Below are positions 17,491 to 27,132 of a stretch of 44,974 nt of DNA, piece after piece. A model generated the notes under the pieces. It ran no database searches and was not told the origin of the DNA. It saw nothing but the letters and a program-made list of their open reading frames with translations. This DNA comes from Olsenella sp. (lineage in GTDB: Bacteria; Actinomycetota; Coriobacteriia; Coriobacteriales; Atopobiaceae): assembly GCA_022648325.1 (NCBI GenBank), contig JALCMG010000017.1, forward strand, positions 1 to 44,974. The letters run 5' to 3'. Made by a program: the position numbers and the translations under genes. Numbering within the stretch: the first letter of the stretch is position 1; each line of letters opens with the position of its first letter.

Positions 17491-18150
17491 ATGTGTCAGA
17501 AAGCAGTAGTCTTCGACTTTGATGGCACCTTGGTGAACTCTGCTGCCATGTGGAGGAAGACCTTGGAAACGTACTTGGCCGACTATCTGCCGGACAACTC
17601 ACGCTCCTATCTCGATGAGATTGAACACCTCAGTTTTGGCGAGAAGTGTTGCAGATTCCACGACGAGCTGGGTGCAGGCACCAGCGTTCAGGAAGTATTT
17701 GATGACTTGAGTTCACGCGTTATCGCTGGGTATGCCAATAGCGTTATGCCTTTGCCATATGCGCTTGAGTATGTTGCCTTTCTCCATTCGAACGGAATAC
17801 AACTTTCCATCGCAAGCTCAACACCACCAACAATAATCAGAAACGCACTCAACAACCTCAACATTGCCGATAACTTCGCCGCAATTGCCTATACAGGAGA
17901 TGTTGGCAACGACAAGAGCCAGCCAGACGTCTATCTCGAGGCAATAGAACGCGTTGGGTCGACACCGGAACATGCGGTTGTTTTCGAAGATGCAGTCTTC
18001 GGCTGCAAAGCATGCAAGCATGCAGGTATTCGTACGGTGGGAATTACGTATAAGAAGAATGACCAAGACACACAAGAGCTTCGACGCTATTCAACCATCG
18101 TCATAGAGGATTATCACAATCCGAGAATCTACGAAATTGAAAACCTCTAG
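17491..18150 (+). CDS. HAD family phosphatase (beta-phosphoglucomutase-like)
   Basis: A 219-residue HAD subfamily IA hydrolase. Motif I DFDGTLVNS places the nucleophile at D9 and the acid/base at D11; the SIASSTPP segment is motif II, the NDKSQPDVYLEA lysine is motif III and VFEDAVFGCKAC is motif IV. GAGGAAGG lies upstream of ATG 17491. It should dephosphorylate a small sugar phosphate or move a phosphate within one. It is transcribed away from the aldolase-kinase operon from a shared control region, so it probably works in the same pathway, for instance by removing the phosphate added by the PTS before the kinase acts. That order is speculation. Confidence 0.88.
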   Translation: MCQKAVVFDFDGTLVNSAAMWRKTLETYLADYLPDNSRSYLDEIEHLSFGEKCCRFHDELGAGTSVQEVFDDLSSRVIAGYANSVMPLPYALEYVAFLHSNGIQLSIASSTPPTIIRNALNNLNIADNFAAIAYTGDVGNDKSQPDVYLEAIERVGSTPEHAVVFEDAVFGCKACKHAGIRTVGITYKKNDQDTQELRRYSTIVIEDYHNPRIYEIENL

Positions 18151-18181
18151 GCATCATTTGAAACCGCTGTTAAACCAGCTC

Positions 18182-18716
18182 CTATATGAACTCGAGGGGA
18201 TAGAGGGGTACCGCGCTAATCCGCGGCTGCCTCGCTCGAGTTAAACCTGTTGTGGGCCGTGATGCCGACCGCCCTGAGCGGGACCGCATAGGAGGAGAGC
18301 GTGTCCGTGAAGACCTCGGCACCCGCGAGGTCGACGCTGGCGACCGACGCACGCACCCTCTCGGAGCCGGTCTTTCCCCTCGACGACACGCAGCAGAAGC
18401 AGTCGCCCAGGTCATCAGCGCCCGTGATGACGCCGAACTCAGCCCTCGACAGCCCATGCCTGCCCGACCCGCCGCCCTACCCGGGCATGAAGCCGTGAGG
18501 TGGCGGGCCCTTGAGGGACTCGTCCAGTCGAGGCCCGTCCACTTGGATTGACGCCCCTCGAACGCACTGGTCCATCTAGCCATCACGTCGCAGAGCCGCC
18601 TCCCCATGTACCAGGATGTTGGCAGGCTCACGGAGCACCGCCTCTCGCACCCCCGAGGGAAGCGCCCTCGAGCGAGAGCGCGGCGCCGACGAACTCGAGC
18701 CGCGCCGACAGGGGCA
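18182..18716 (-). pseudogene. Decayed IS1595-like transposase, C-terminal part
   Basis: Several minus-strand frames must be joined to read the protein: SLPTSWYMGRRLCDVMARW, then LDESLKGPPPHGFMPG, then GRHGLSRAEFGVITGADDLG, then DTLSSYAVPLRAVGITAHNR. This order fits the DDE domain of IS1595/IS1016-type transposases. In-frame stops and shifts make it inactive. Its N-terminal part continues at 21242, on the far side of the IS21 element inserted at 18721-21236. Confidence 0.7.
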
Positions 18717-18885
18717 GCCTTGTGTTTGATAGCCTCCTAATTGCACAAAAAAGCAGAGCGGCTTTTCACTCGTGAGCATGAAAAAGTTTCACAGATAAGC
18801 AAGGGGGACACGTCCTGGCACCGCACACATTTGCCATGCTCGATTCGCAGGGCCCAACCCACGGATCGAGAGGCAGGAAAGGAAG

Positions 18886-20386
18886 ATGCTGGACATGTCC
18901 CAGATAGAGAGGATACGCGACATGCTCGCGGATGGCTATACGCCGACGGAGGTGAAGGAGACCCTCGGCGTGTCGTACCCAACGATCAGGAAGTACGCTC
19001 AGGAAGACGACTTCTCGCCCCAAAGGCCCAAGGCCTCGGAGCACCCGAGCAAGCTCGATCCCTACAAGGCCCTCATCGGCGAGATGCTCGAGGAGGACCG
19101 CCACTGCTACCACAAGCAGCGCCACACGGCCAAGCGCGTCTTCGAGAGGCTGCGCGCGGAGCATGGCTTTAGCGGCAGCCACTCCACGGTGCAGCGCTAC
19201 ATGAAGGAGATTCGCTCCAAAGGGCCGAGGGGCGAGTCGGTGAGGCTCGGATGGGACCCGGGCACCATGCAGGTCGACTTCGGGCAGGCCGACTTCGATT
19301 ATGCCTTCGGCGGCGGCAGGGCAAGGATGCACTACCTGCCGATGTCCTTTCCGTACTCCAACCACGAGGTGTGCGAGGTCTTCGCGGACGAGAAGGACGT
19401 CTGCGTCTGCCAGGGGCTCAAGGACTGCTTCGAGCACATCGGGGGCGTCCCCCCCCGTCATCGTGCTCGACAACGCCACCGAGGCCGGGAGGAGGTGGCG
19501 CGACGTGATCGTGGAGTCCGACCTCTTCCGCCGGCTCAGGCTGCACTACGGCTTCACGGCCCGCTTCTGCAACCCGAACGCCGGCAAGGAGAAGGGAAAC
19601 GTCGAGGGCAAGGTCGGCTACACCAGGAGGAACTTCTTCGTGCCCGTGCCCGAGGTGGACGACCTTCAGGACTACAACCGAGGGCTTGCCGAGACGCTTG
19701 ACGCCCACTCCGAAGAGCAGCTCCACTACGAGAGGGGACTCAGCTGGGCCGACCTCTTCCAGGCTGACAAGGCGCATCTTCTGCCTCTTCCAAAAAAGCC
19801 CTTCGACGTCGTCAAGTGGGCGTCGTGCACGACCGACGGCTACGGAAGGATCGCCTTGGACGGCTGCCATCGCTACCTGGCGTCACCCTCACTCGCATGT
19901 GTTTCGCTCACGGTGGGCGTGCGCGCCTTCACGGTGGAGATAGACGCCCCTGACGGGACGCCGCTAAGGACCTACCGCAGGCGCTCCGGCAAGCTCTTCA
20001 CCTCCGACGAGGACCCGCTGGCACTGCTCGAACCGCTTTCGACGAGGGCGCGCGCCTTCATGCAGTCCAGCGTGTGCGCGCTGTTCGACGAGGATGTGAG
20101 GGACGCCTTCGGCTCCATGGCGACCGACGAGCTGAAAGGCCAGGTCAAGGTGATCTCGAGGCTCGCACAAGCCTATGGCATGGGGATCACCGCCCAGGCG
20201 TTCTCCGAGGCGCTACGGGCCACCCGCAAGATGCGCCCTGCCGATGTCGAGATGTGCTGCGCCAGGATCCGCGCGCAAGGCACCAGAACCAAGGCGGCGC
20301 GCGAGCTGGGCACCAGGCTCGCCGACTACGACGGCTTCATGCTCGGGGGAGGCGATCGGGATGGCCAGGCTGCCGCAGAAGGTTGA
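18886..20386 (+). pseudogene. istA: istA, IS21-family transposase, split by a frameshift
   Basis: GGAAAGGAAG precedes ATG 18886. The N-terminal helix-turn-helix (YTPTEVKETLGVSYPTIRKY) and the first catalytic aspartate (MQVDFGQAD) lie in one frame to about 19456. The rest, with VLDNATEAG and the catalytic glutamate in GNVEGKVGY, continues in the next frame to 20386. The break is at a run of eight C (19449-19456); seven C would restore GGVPPVIVLDNA. This may be a real inactivating insertion, a sequencing error in a homopolymer, or a slippage site. Otherwise the protein (about 500 residues) is complete. Its end overlaps istB by 26 bases. Confidence 0.88.
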
Positions 20387-21128
20387 TGCGCGCTACGAGA
20401 GGCTGAAGCGCGCCGAGCGCGAGGGTGGCTCCGTCCTGCTGTCGAAGGCGACGATGCGCTACGTGGCGGAGACGGCCACCGATGGGCAGTTCGCGTTCTT
20501 CGAGGATGCGCTCGCAAGGGAGTACGCGCTCAGGCACCAAAGCCGGATAGCGCGCCTCAAGCGGCAGGCGAACTTTCCCTCGCAGAAGGGCTTCGATGGC
20601 TTCGAATGGTCGGGAATCGTGTTCCCCCGCGGCTTCACGAGGGACGACATGCTCTCGCTTGCCTTCATCGACGCCCACGAGGACCTGGTGCTCTTCGGGG
20701 GATCAGGCAATGGCAAGACCCATACCGCGATAGCCTTGGGGCTGCTCGCCTGCGGTGAGGGCAGCAAAGTCGCGTTCTGGTCGACGGCGGAGCTGGTAAG
20801 CGAGCTGAGGCGCGCGAATAAGGAGGGGACGATACAGGACGCGCTCAGGAGGCTCGGCAGGTGCGACCTCATCATCCTGGACGAGTGGGGGTACCTTCCC
20901 ACCGATCCCGACGGGGCAAGGCTTCTGTTCCGGGTGGTGTCGATGTGCTACGAGCGGATCGCGCTCATCCTCACCACCAACATCGAGTTCTCCAGATGGG
21001 GCGAGATCTTTGCCGACGACGACATGGCCAAGGCGATGATGGACCGCATCGTCCACCACGGCAGGCTCGTCACCTACGACAGGGAGTCGTACAGGGTCAA
21101 ACACGCGCTCATGCGCGGGGAGTTGTAG
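20361..21128 (+). CDS. istB: istB, IS21-family transposition ATPase
   Basis: A 255-residue AAA+ ATPase starting at ATG 20361 inside the end of istA. Walker A is GGSGNGKTH, Walker B is LIILDEWGY, and LILTTNIEFSRW is the sensor region, all as in DnaC/IstB proteins. It would help the transposase choose and capture target DNA. The overlap with istA is normal for IS21 elements and suggests coupled translation. Confidence 0.93.
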   Translation: MARLPQKVDARYERLKRAEREGGSVLLSKATMRYVAETATDGQFAFFEDALAREYALRHQSRIARLKRQANFPSQKGFDGFEWSGIVFPRGFTRDDMLSLAFIDAHEDLVLFGGSGNGKTHTAIALGLLACGEGSKVAFWSTAELVSELRRANKEGTIQDALRRLGRCDLIILDEWGYLPTDPDGARLLFRVVSMCYERIALILTTNIEFSRWGEIFADDDMAKAMMDRIVHHGRLVTYDRESYRVKHALMRGEL

Positions 21129-21241
21129 GAGAAGAAAGGATTGGTGCCAGGGCGACGCTCGTGCGTGAAGAATCTTCACGCTGACGTGTGAAACGAACGG
21201 ATGCTGTTTTGTGAAACGAGAGGTTGACGAAACACAAGCCT

Positions 21242-21460
21242 CGATAGCGCCAGCGGCTACCCGCCCCCTCGGTGAAGGTGCGCCCACACCCACGTCAGAC
21301 CCACCACTAGGTGCCGTCGGCATCGTACCCGCACATGACGACGCGCGAGGTGCCGCGTCTCGGGCACTCGTCTGACTCGCCAGACGGCACTCCCGCGACG
21401 AACGAATCCCCTGATCCTACTGGCAAGCTCGCGCATGTCGCCCGTCGGCAGCACGAGCGC
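21242..21460 (-). pseudogene. Decayed IS1595-like transposase, N-terminal part
   Basis: The minus strand reads CPRRGTSRVVMCGYDADG, a stop, then RGCGRTFTEGAG, the zinc-ribbon start of an IS1595-like transposase. It runs directly into sequence that resumes at 18715 once the IS21 element and one AGCCT are removed. Stops and lost cysteines show that decay is advanced. Confidence 0.6.
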
Positions 21461-21592
21461 CCCCCTGCAGCATGCTGTTGTTCATCCGGGCCTCCTGCCC
21501 CTCGCTCTCTTGGTCGAAACAAAGGCGAGCAGGGAGTCCGGACGGATATGTCAGGACTTGTTTAACAGCGAATTCCGAATATCTGAATCGCT

Positions 21593-21895
21593 AGGCACTG
21601 GGCCGGTCGCGATGCGAGCAGCTCTCCCCTACCGCACGCCGACGGACTTCCTGAGCGCGTCCCGCACGATCTGGTCCATAGTCTCCCGGCTGAAGGCCTG
21701 GTCCACCTGCTCGGCCGCAACGGACCTGTCGGCGAAAGTGTCGAAGATCCACTGCTTGTTCGCCAGGATCTGCATGATCCGCTCGTCGATGGTGTCCGTG
21801 CAGAGCAGCCGGTGGACAAAGACCTTCCTCGTCTGCCCCATGCGATACGCACGGGAAATGGCCTGGTTCTGCGCCACCGGACGGTACTGGCGGGC
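21593..21895 (-). pseudogene. SNF2 helicase, C-terminal remnant
   Basis: The minus strand encodes PVAQNQAISRAYRMGQTRKV, then VHRLLCTDTIDERIMQILANKQ, ending LRKSVGVR-stop. This is helicase motif VI and the conserved tail of SNF2/SWI2 ATPases. Everything upstream of motif VI is missing and is replaced at about 21895 by terminase sequence on the other strand. Two shorter copies of the same tail lie near 3.0 and 3.9 kb. Confidence 0.8.
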
Positions 21896-22225
21896 GCGAC
21901 CTCAAAGCGGTCGATCCACGCCGGATGGCAAGCAGTCAATGGCCGTGTGGCGGCGCGAGCTGGGGCTGAGGGTGCGGCCGGCGAGGAAGAGCAACATGCG
22001 GCGGCTGAGCTATGAGTGGCTGGCGGGGCTGCGGGAGATCGTGATCGATCCTGTTCGGTGCCCGCTGGCCTACGAGGAGTTCCGTCTGAAGGAGTTCGAG
22101 CGCGACCGCGACGGAACCTGGGTAGACGAGATCCCGGACGGAAACGACCACAGCATCGACGCGGTGCGCTACGCCATGATGGACGACGTGCTGAGGGGGG
22201 GCGTGAGAATAGAGGAAGCGGACGC
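21896..22225 (+). pseudogene. Phage terminase large subunit, C-terminal remnant
   Basis: The plus strand reads RELGLRVRPARKSNMRRLSY, EWLAGLREIVIDPVRCPLAY, then IPDGNDHSIDAVRYAMMDD. This is the end of the nuclease domain of PBSX-like large terminases, including the NDHSIDAVRY metal-site motif. The ATPase domain is absent. It is the first of four head-module remnants in the usual phage order on this strand. Confidence 0.8.
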
Positions 22226-22239
22226 ATTTCTCAGGCGCG

Positions 22240-23286
22240 TTAGGCCGTGCCCGCCTCTGACTCCTGTTTGCCCTTCTCGTCTAACGATGCCTCGAACTTT
22301 ATCTTTATCGCCTGCTGTTTGTTGCTGTAAAAGAACTGTATCTCGGCACAGTGCGGGGACTCGATGCTCTTGAAGAGCGAGAACGCCTCTACTTCTCTTC
22401 CCTTGACGGCTGCGAACTCGGGAAGTGTGTCTGCATGTCCTGACAAGACGTCAATGGGAATCGTTATTGTCAGGGCGTCGCTTACCAGGAACACGAAGGT
22501 GTTCTCACTTAGCCCCCTATACGCGATATAAGACGCTATGGGCTTCTCGTCCTCGCCAAGCACGTTCAGAACAGCACGTCCTTCGGGATCGCCAAGAAGT
22601 TTCATAAGTATAGGGGTAAGTCTGGTACCCCCGGGGATATTCTCGGGGCTATTACCCGTTGTCACCTCGGTGCCCACAGGAAAGACGCATATTGATCCCT
22701 CCACTATCCTCTCTCCCGCCTCTTTGTCCGCTTCTTCGCAGGTGACTGGTTCTGTCCAAGCGCTCTCGGAGATTTGCAGGAGACCCCTGTCGCATAGCGC
22801 CTTGACGATGTTGAGCAGGCTTACGACGAAAAGTGCAAACTCGCTAAAGAAGGACGAGGCGGCTTTGTATCGTTCGCGGTAACCAAGCTTCCTCCCTTCG
22901 GCCTTATCGCCTTTGGGGTCTGCGTGTACTGTATCCGTGTACAGCCAGAAATTCGCAAGCGTGACATCCGAGAGGTATTTGGTCTCTGGATTATCCTCCG
23001 AGTCAATGAGCTGCACCGCATAGGCTATGCTGTCCTGCTTCAGGCATCGATGCTCGAACCAGTTTTCGGCTGAGACGAGGCACTCTTCAAGATGCCTGTC
23101 TTCAGAGATTGACTCGGGTGGCACGCACGCCCTAATCGCCTTGAATACATCTGGAAGATATATAGGCTCCCTTTCAAGTTCAAACGGACGCAGGCGGGTC
23201 GCGAGGGATTCGAAGACCTCCTCGTCTGGGACGACATGGTCTGTAGTCGTAGTAATCCCCGTTGCCGGAGTGAAGCTGACGGTCAT
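22240..23286 (-). CDS. Unrecognised 348-aa protein, possibly with a frameshifted N-terminus
   Basis: I do not recognise a family. The protein is acidic, mixed alpha/beta, and has a hydrophobic stretch FFSEFALFVVSLLNIVKAL near the middle. ATG 23286 has only a weak ribosome-binding site. Upstream, the same frame stays open for about 40 residues that look coding (ETIEQFVLRARRVQAHSLV). ATG 23419, with GAGAGGGG before it, lies one base out of frame with these, across a run of five A. One A fewer would give a protein about 44 residues longer. The gene is antisense to the phage remnants and lies between terminase and portal, like a phage cargo (moron) gene. Confidence 0.7.
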   Translation of the reverse strand: MTVSFTPATGITTTTDHVVPDEEVFESLATRLRPFELEREPIYLPDVFKAIRACVPPESISEDRHLEECLVSAENWFEHRCLKQDSIAYAVQLIDSEDNPETKYLSDVTLANFWLYTDTVHADPKGDKAEGRKLGYRERYKAASSFFSEFALFVVSLLNIVKALCDRGLLQISESAWTEPVTCEEADKEAGERIVEGSICVFPVGTEVTTGNSPENIPGGTRLTPILMKLLGDPEGRAVLNVLGEDEKPIASYIAYRGLSENTFVFLVSDALTITIPIDVLSGHADTLPEFAAVKGREVEAFSLFKSIESPHCAEIQFFYSNKQQAIKIKFEASLDEKGKQESEAGTA

Positions 23287-23557
23287 CTTTGCCTTGGCGT
23301 ATTCCCCTACCGTGCCGTTCTTGACAAGCGAGTGCGCCTGAACCCTTCGGGCGCGTAGAACAAATTGCTCGATCGTCTCCTGGGCACTGATGGGCTCCTT
23401 TTTGTTGCCTCTTTGACATGGAGCGGCCCCTCTCGTCTCTCTCGCCTAACTGAGCTCTTATTCCCTCCCTGTCTAGCGGGAAATGCGATAACCGGCACTG
23501 GTGTGACACCGCGCGGATTATCGGGCCGTCTTCTCTCTTTGATTAAAGGAGGCCAGC

Positions 23558-24812
23558 ATGAGCATGGAGGCGGCGGACGAGTACTGGGTGCCGGAGTGCG
23601 TGAGGGAGTATCTGAGGGCGGCCGGGTACTCTACGCGGGCGCTGGAGGACATGGAATCGCACGTCCGCGAGTGGGACTCGTGGATGCGGGCCGTGGGCGA
23701 GTTCTACGACTACCGGGACACCGACGGGTTCGGGCGGGTGTACCAGGTGCACCGCAGGACCATCATGCCGGCGATGCGGGTGTGCCGGGAGTGGGGTTCT
23801 CTCCTGCTCGACGAGAAGACCGTCGTGGCATACGAGAACCGGGAGTGCACCGACTGGCTTGCATCGTTCTTCTCGTCCACGAACTTCTGGGGAAGGGCCC
23901 AGGAGACCGTGGTTCGCGCGTTCGGCCTGGGAACCGGGGCTTTCGCGGTGTGGATGGACGTGGGCCGGCGCCTGGTGCGCGTGCGTCACTACGACGCTCG
24001 GATGGTGGTGCCGCTGTCGTGGGACGCGGAGGGCGTGCGCGAGTGCGCGTTCGTCACGAGGTGCTTCTCGCGCGGCGCGCTTCTCGACCAGCTGCAGATG
24101 CACGTCGTGGGCGACGACGGCGCGTACCGGATCCGCATCGTGTGCTTCGACGGGGACGGGCGGGTTGTGGGCGTGCCCGGCGTGGCGCCCGAGGTGGAGA
24201 CGGGATTCTTATTCCCCACCTTCGGAATCGTGCGGCCGGCGGTGCCGAACACCCGCGTGGACTTCTCGCCCTACGGGCAGTCGGTATTCGCGGACGCCGT
24301 GGACGCGGTGCAGTCGGTGGACCTCGCCTACGACGCGCTCATCAACGAGGTGGACGCGGGCAAGATGCGCGTCTTTCTGTCCGACGTGATGTTCGACCAG
24401 GAGAGGACCAACGACGGGAGGCGGGTGCCCATCCCCTTCGGCAAGGGCGACTGCACCGTGTTCAGGAAGGTCATGTCGACCGAGGACACGATCCAGGAGT
24501 TCGCGCCGGCGCTCAGGACGGATTCCCAAGGAAAGGCGTTCTGGCTCGCGTTGCACGCGCTCGGAGATCTCATCAGCCTGGGACGTCAACTACTTCGACA
24601 CCAACAACGTTGGGTACGTGCACACGGCAACGGAGGTCTCATCTGACAACAGCGCTCTCTCGCGCAATATCCGCAAGAATGAGAACGCGCTTCAGGGGGC
24701 GCCCTGCGACGTGTCGGTAATCTTTGACGACAGCATCGTCCAGGACACGGCTTCGGAGAATCGGCAGGACATGGCCGAGGTGGCCACAGGTCTCATGACG
24801 CGCGAGGAGTAA
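23558..24812 (+). pseudogene. Phage portal protein, frameshifted and truncated
   Basis: A perfect AAAGGAGG precedes ATG 23558. The first 340 or so codons encode an SPP1-type portal (head-tail connector) protein with PYGQSVFADAVDAVQSVDLA and ALINEVDAGKMRVFLSD. Near 24570 the frame changes: the family sequence continues as NYFDTNNVGYVHTATEVSSD and ends LMTREE-stop at 24812, shortened compared with complete portals. Portals form the ring through which DNA enters the capsid. This copy is inactive. It follows the terminase remnant after the 348-residue cargo gene. Confidence 0.88.
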
Positions 24813-24908
24813 CGGGCTCGATGGTATGAGAAGACGAAGGAAGGCAACGATTAGAACGCTTCTTCAACCACTCAAACAGCCCTGCAGAAATGAATCCAAA
24901 CCTGCACG

Positions 24909-25829
24909 TCATGGCTGATAGCCAGCCAGAAACGATAACAGCATCGACTCGAACTTCTCGGGCGGTATGGTGGGCTTGTCATCGTAGACGTCGATATGGT
25001 TGCAGGCGCGTATGCCCGCAATGGCACGTTCCATGTCTATCGACTCGTCGAACGTGACGATTCCATCCGTGGTCTTAGAGAACGCCTGATAGTCATCTTG
25101 GATGTCAACCAATTCCCATCCCGGCCAAAAGCGCTGGAAGTACTCTGGCGGCCTGTCCTCGTCCACGTACCAGTACGTGAGGGTTCTACCGTCGCAGTCG
25201 ATGAGAGCGGACGAGCAGAGCCCGTCACCATCGATGCCGGAAACGAGCTTGTCCAAGCCTGGCTTGAGAAGCGACGCGACAAGCTCCTCCCCATGATCGA
25301 GGATGTCGGTCACGTACATGGAGTCGATAGTATGCAGGTAATGCGCACCACCTTTTCTCACCATAATCGCGCTCGAAATCTCGCCATCGTTGAGGCAGTC
25401 CAGACGCGACTCACTGCCGATCCAGTACTTCAAATCATAGAGGTCTGGCGCATCACCTAGCCACGGCGTCATCGGGCTTTCGAGCCCCAGCGCCTCCGCG
25501 AAGTCCACGAGATGGCGAGGACAGAACCGCACATTCCAGCCCGGCCAGAGGGAGCGCTTAAAGAAGGCGTCGAGCACTTTGCGGAACCCTATCTCCCAGG
25601 TGCTGTCATCGCTGCCGAAGTAGAGCAGCTGCTTCCCGTCTGCGTCCATAAGGATGCCCGTCTCGCTCCAAACGTTATTGAGGCCGCTTAGATCGAAGCG
25701 GGTGGAATCTGCAAACGCCTTCAACTGCCCAGGCCGCAGGAACAGGTATGGAAGCGGGTCATAGAGGCTCAATCCGTGAAAGCTGCTCTTCCCGCCTTCC
25801 CTTATGACGATGCTCGCACAATAGCTCAT
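24909..25829 (-). CDS. Unrecognised 306-aa protein with internal duplication
   Basis: No family was recognised. The two halves resemble each other: ILMDADGKQLLYFGSDDS with RSLWPGWNVRF (about residues 58-100) and ALIDCDGRTLTYWYVDED with QRFWPGWELVDI (about residues 205-245). Each unit is an acidic beta-rich segment ending in a FWPGW-type motif. There is no signal peptide or membrane helix. It is the first gene of the cargo between portal and scaffold, reads on the minus strand, and stops close to the broken Mrr-like gene, which reads the same way and ends 6 bases before its start. A link with that restriction gene (an operon) is likely. Function unknown. Confidence 0.8.
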   Translation of the reverse strand: MSYCASIVIREGGKSSFHGLSLYDPLPYLFLRPGQLKAFADSTRFDLSGLNNVWSETGILMDADGKQLLYFGSDDSTWEIGFRKVLDAFFKRSLWPGWNVRFCPRHLVDFAEALGLESPMTPWLGDAPDLYDLKYWIGSESRLDCLNDGEISSAIMVRKGGAHYLHTIDSMYVTDILDHGEELVASLLKPGLDKLVSGIDGDGLCSSALIDCDGRTLTYWYVDEDRPPEYFQRFWPGWELVDIQDDYQAFSKTTDGIVTFDESIDMERAIAGIRACNHIDVYDDKPTIPPEKFESMLLSFLAGYQP

Positions 25830-25835
25830 GGCAGT

Positions 25836-26748
25836 CTACGCCGGCAACCAGATGCGGACGAGAGGCAGGATGGCGCGGGCGTCCTCGTCGGTGCGATCGT
25901 AGAAGTCGGCGTAGAGGCGCGCGAAGCCGTCGAGGTCGAGTAGGCGCACGGGGACGTTGGAGCGGTCAGCCTCGTAGCGGGCCTCCTTCGTGAAGCCGCC
26001 CGTGCTGACGTAGAGCCCGCAGTCACCGCCGCGCAGCCCGCCGATGAACGCGCGCAGCTGCGGAGCGCCCATGGAGCCCTTGCGGTGCTTCACCTCGCAG
26101 ATGATGCGCGGCGCCTCGAGGCCCAGCGCGTCGGGCGAGGCGATGACGTCCCTGCCGCCATCGGGACCCTTCGGCGTGACGCGGACGTGGTAGCCCATCG
26201 CGCGTAGGAGCCCGGCAGTGAGCTGTTCCATGTCGTCGGGGTCGACGGCGAGAAGGCGGTCCTTTATTCGCTCAATGCCGTTGTCGAAGGTCGCGTAGCG
26301 CGCCTCAGTCTGCCAGCGCCTCGTCGGAGACCGAGAAGATCGTGGATATGCCGCCGAGGGAGTTCTTCGATGCAGTGGAGAGCGCGTCGCGCTGGGCCTG
26401 GCCCTGCTAGGAGACCGTACGCACGTAGGTTGCACCGTCCTGGGTCGTCGGCGTGCAGGGACCCGCCACCGTGCCGAGGTGGTAGAGTCGCGTCTCGGGG
26501 TCGTACATGACGACCGTTGAGCCTTCGGCCATGTCGTGCGCGAACTTATAGACCTGGGAGACCGCCGCACTGACCTTGCCCTTGGACTCGCCGGGATGCG
26601 TAGCTACGTATGCCTCGCGTATCCGGCCCTTTGGCATGCGGGCTAAGTCCGCCCCGACGAAGTCCCAGCCAGTGCCTATGGTGCCGGTCTCGAGCCAGCT
26701 CTGCGCGTACACGCCCCCGCGTCCCGCGCGAATCATCCATGCCATCAT
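25836..26748 (-). pseudogene. Mrr-like restriction endonuclease, dead copy
   Basis: ATG 26748 has AAGGAAGG 7 bases upstream. The N-terminal domain (IRAGRGGVYAQSWLETGTIG, then STVVMYDPETRLYHLGTVAG) is the one found in front of many Mrr-type nucleases. It runs to an amber TAG at 26407-26409 where the family has a Trp codon (TVS-stop-QGQAQRDALS). About 100 bases later (near 26305-26318) the frame also shifts. The catalytic domain follows intact in the other frame, with MEQLTAGLLRAMGYHV, PDGGRDVIA and IICEVKHRKG as the PD-(D/E)XK core. Mrr-type enzymes cut modified DNA. Two lesions suggest that it is inactive. Confidence 0.88.
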
Positions 26749-27132
26749 GTTGCAACCTTCCTTGTGCATGCCTACGAGGGCATTATCTCGCCGCCATTGA
26801 CGCGCGTATAGATGCGCCGACGGCGCGGCCGATGACTCTCGGTAGCGTAGCCCTCTCCGCGCCGTGGGGGCCGCAGGTTGGCTATCAGGAGTCCTGAGCG
26901 GTTGCTGTGCGTTGTCCGAGGCTCCGATGCGCTTGCGGGCTCGTCCGCTGCTGCCATGTGGCCGCATCGCGTCAGGTGGAATCTCGTGCGGATTGCAAGG
27001 GATCGTCTCGCGGATGGTGCCAATCGCCTGGTTATCGGCGCCCCTGCCGGGGGTTTCTGGCCGCTCGCAGCTCGCTGCGGTATATTGGATGGTATTTGAT
27101 TCTGTCGATTTTCGTCCGGAGAGAGGGATGCG
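26749..27132. other. Divergent intergenic region upstream of the defence operon
   Basis: No gene is supported in these 384 bases. They must hold the promoters of the dead Mrr-like gene and of the helicase operon. A possible -10 box TATATT is at 27081-27086 just after an inverted repeat GCAGC/GCTGC, but no good -35 box is seen. Confidence 0.5.

Larger units (their letters stand above)
18721..21236 (+). mobile_element. IS21-family insertion sequence with 5-bp target duplication
   Basis: The element is 2,516 bp long, starts TGTGTTT and ends AAACACA. Its outermost 50-60 bases form imperfect inverted repeats: the left end reads TTGCACAAAAAAGCA and TTTTCACTCGTGAGC where the right end, reversed, reads TTTCACAAAACAGCA and TTTCACACGTCAGC. 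AGCCT is present on both sides (18716-18720 and 21237-21241), a clean target duplication. It carries istA (frameshifted) and istB. It was inserted into an already existing transposase gene. Confidence 0.92.
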
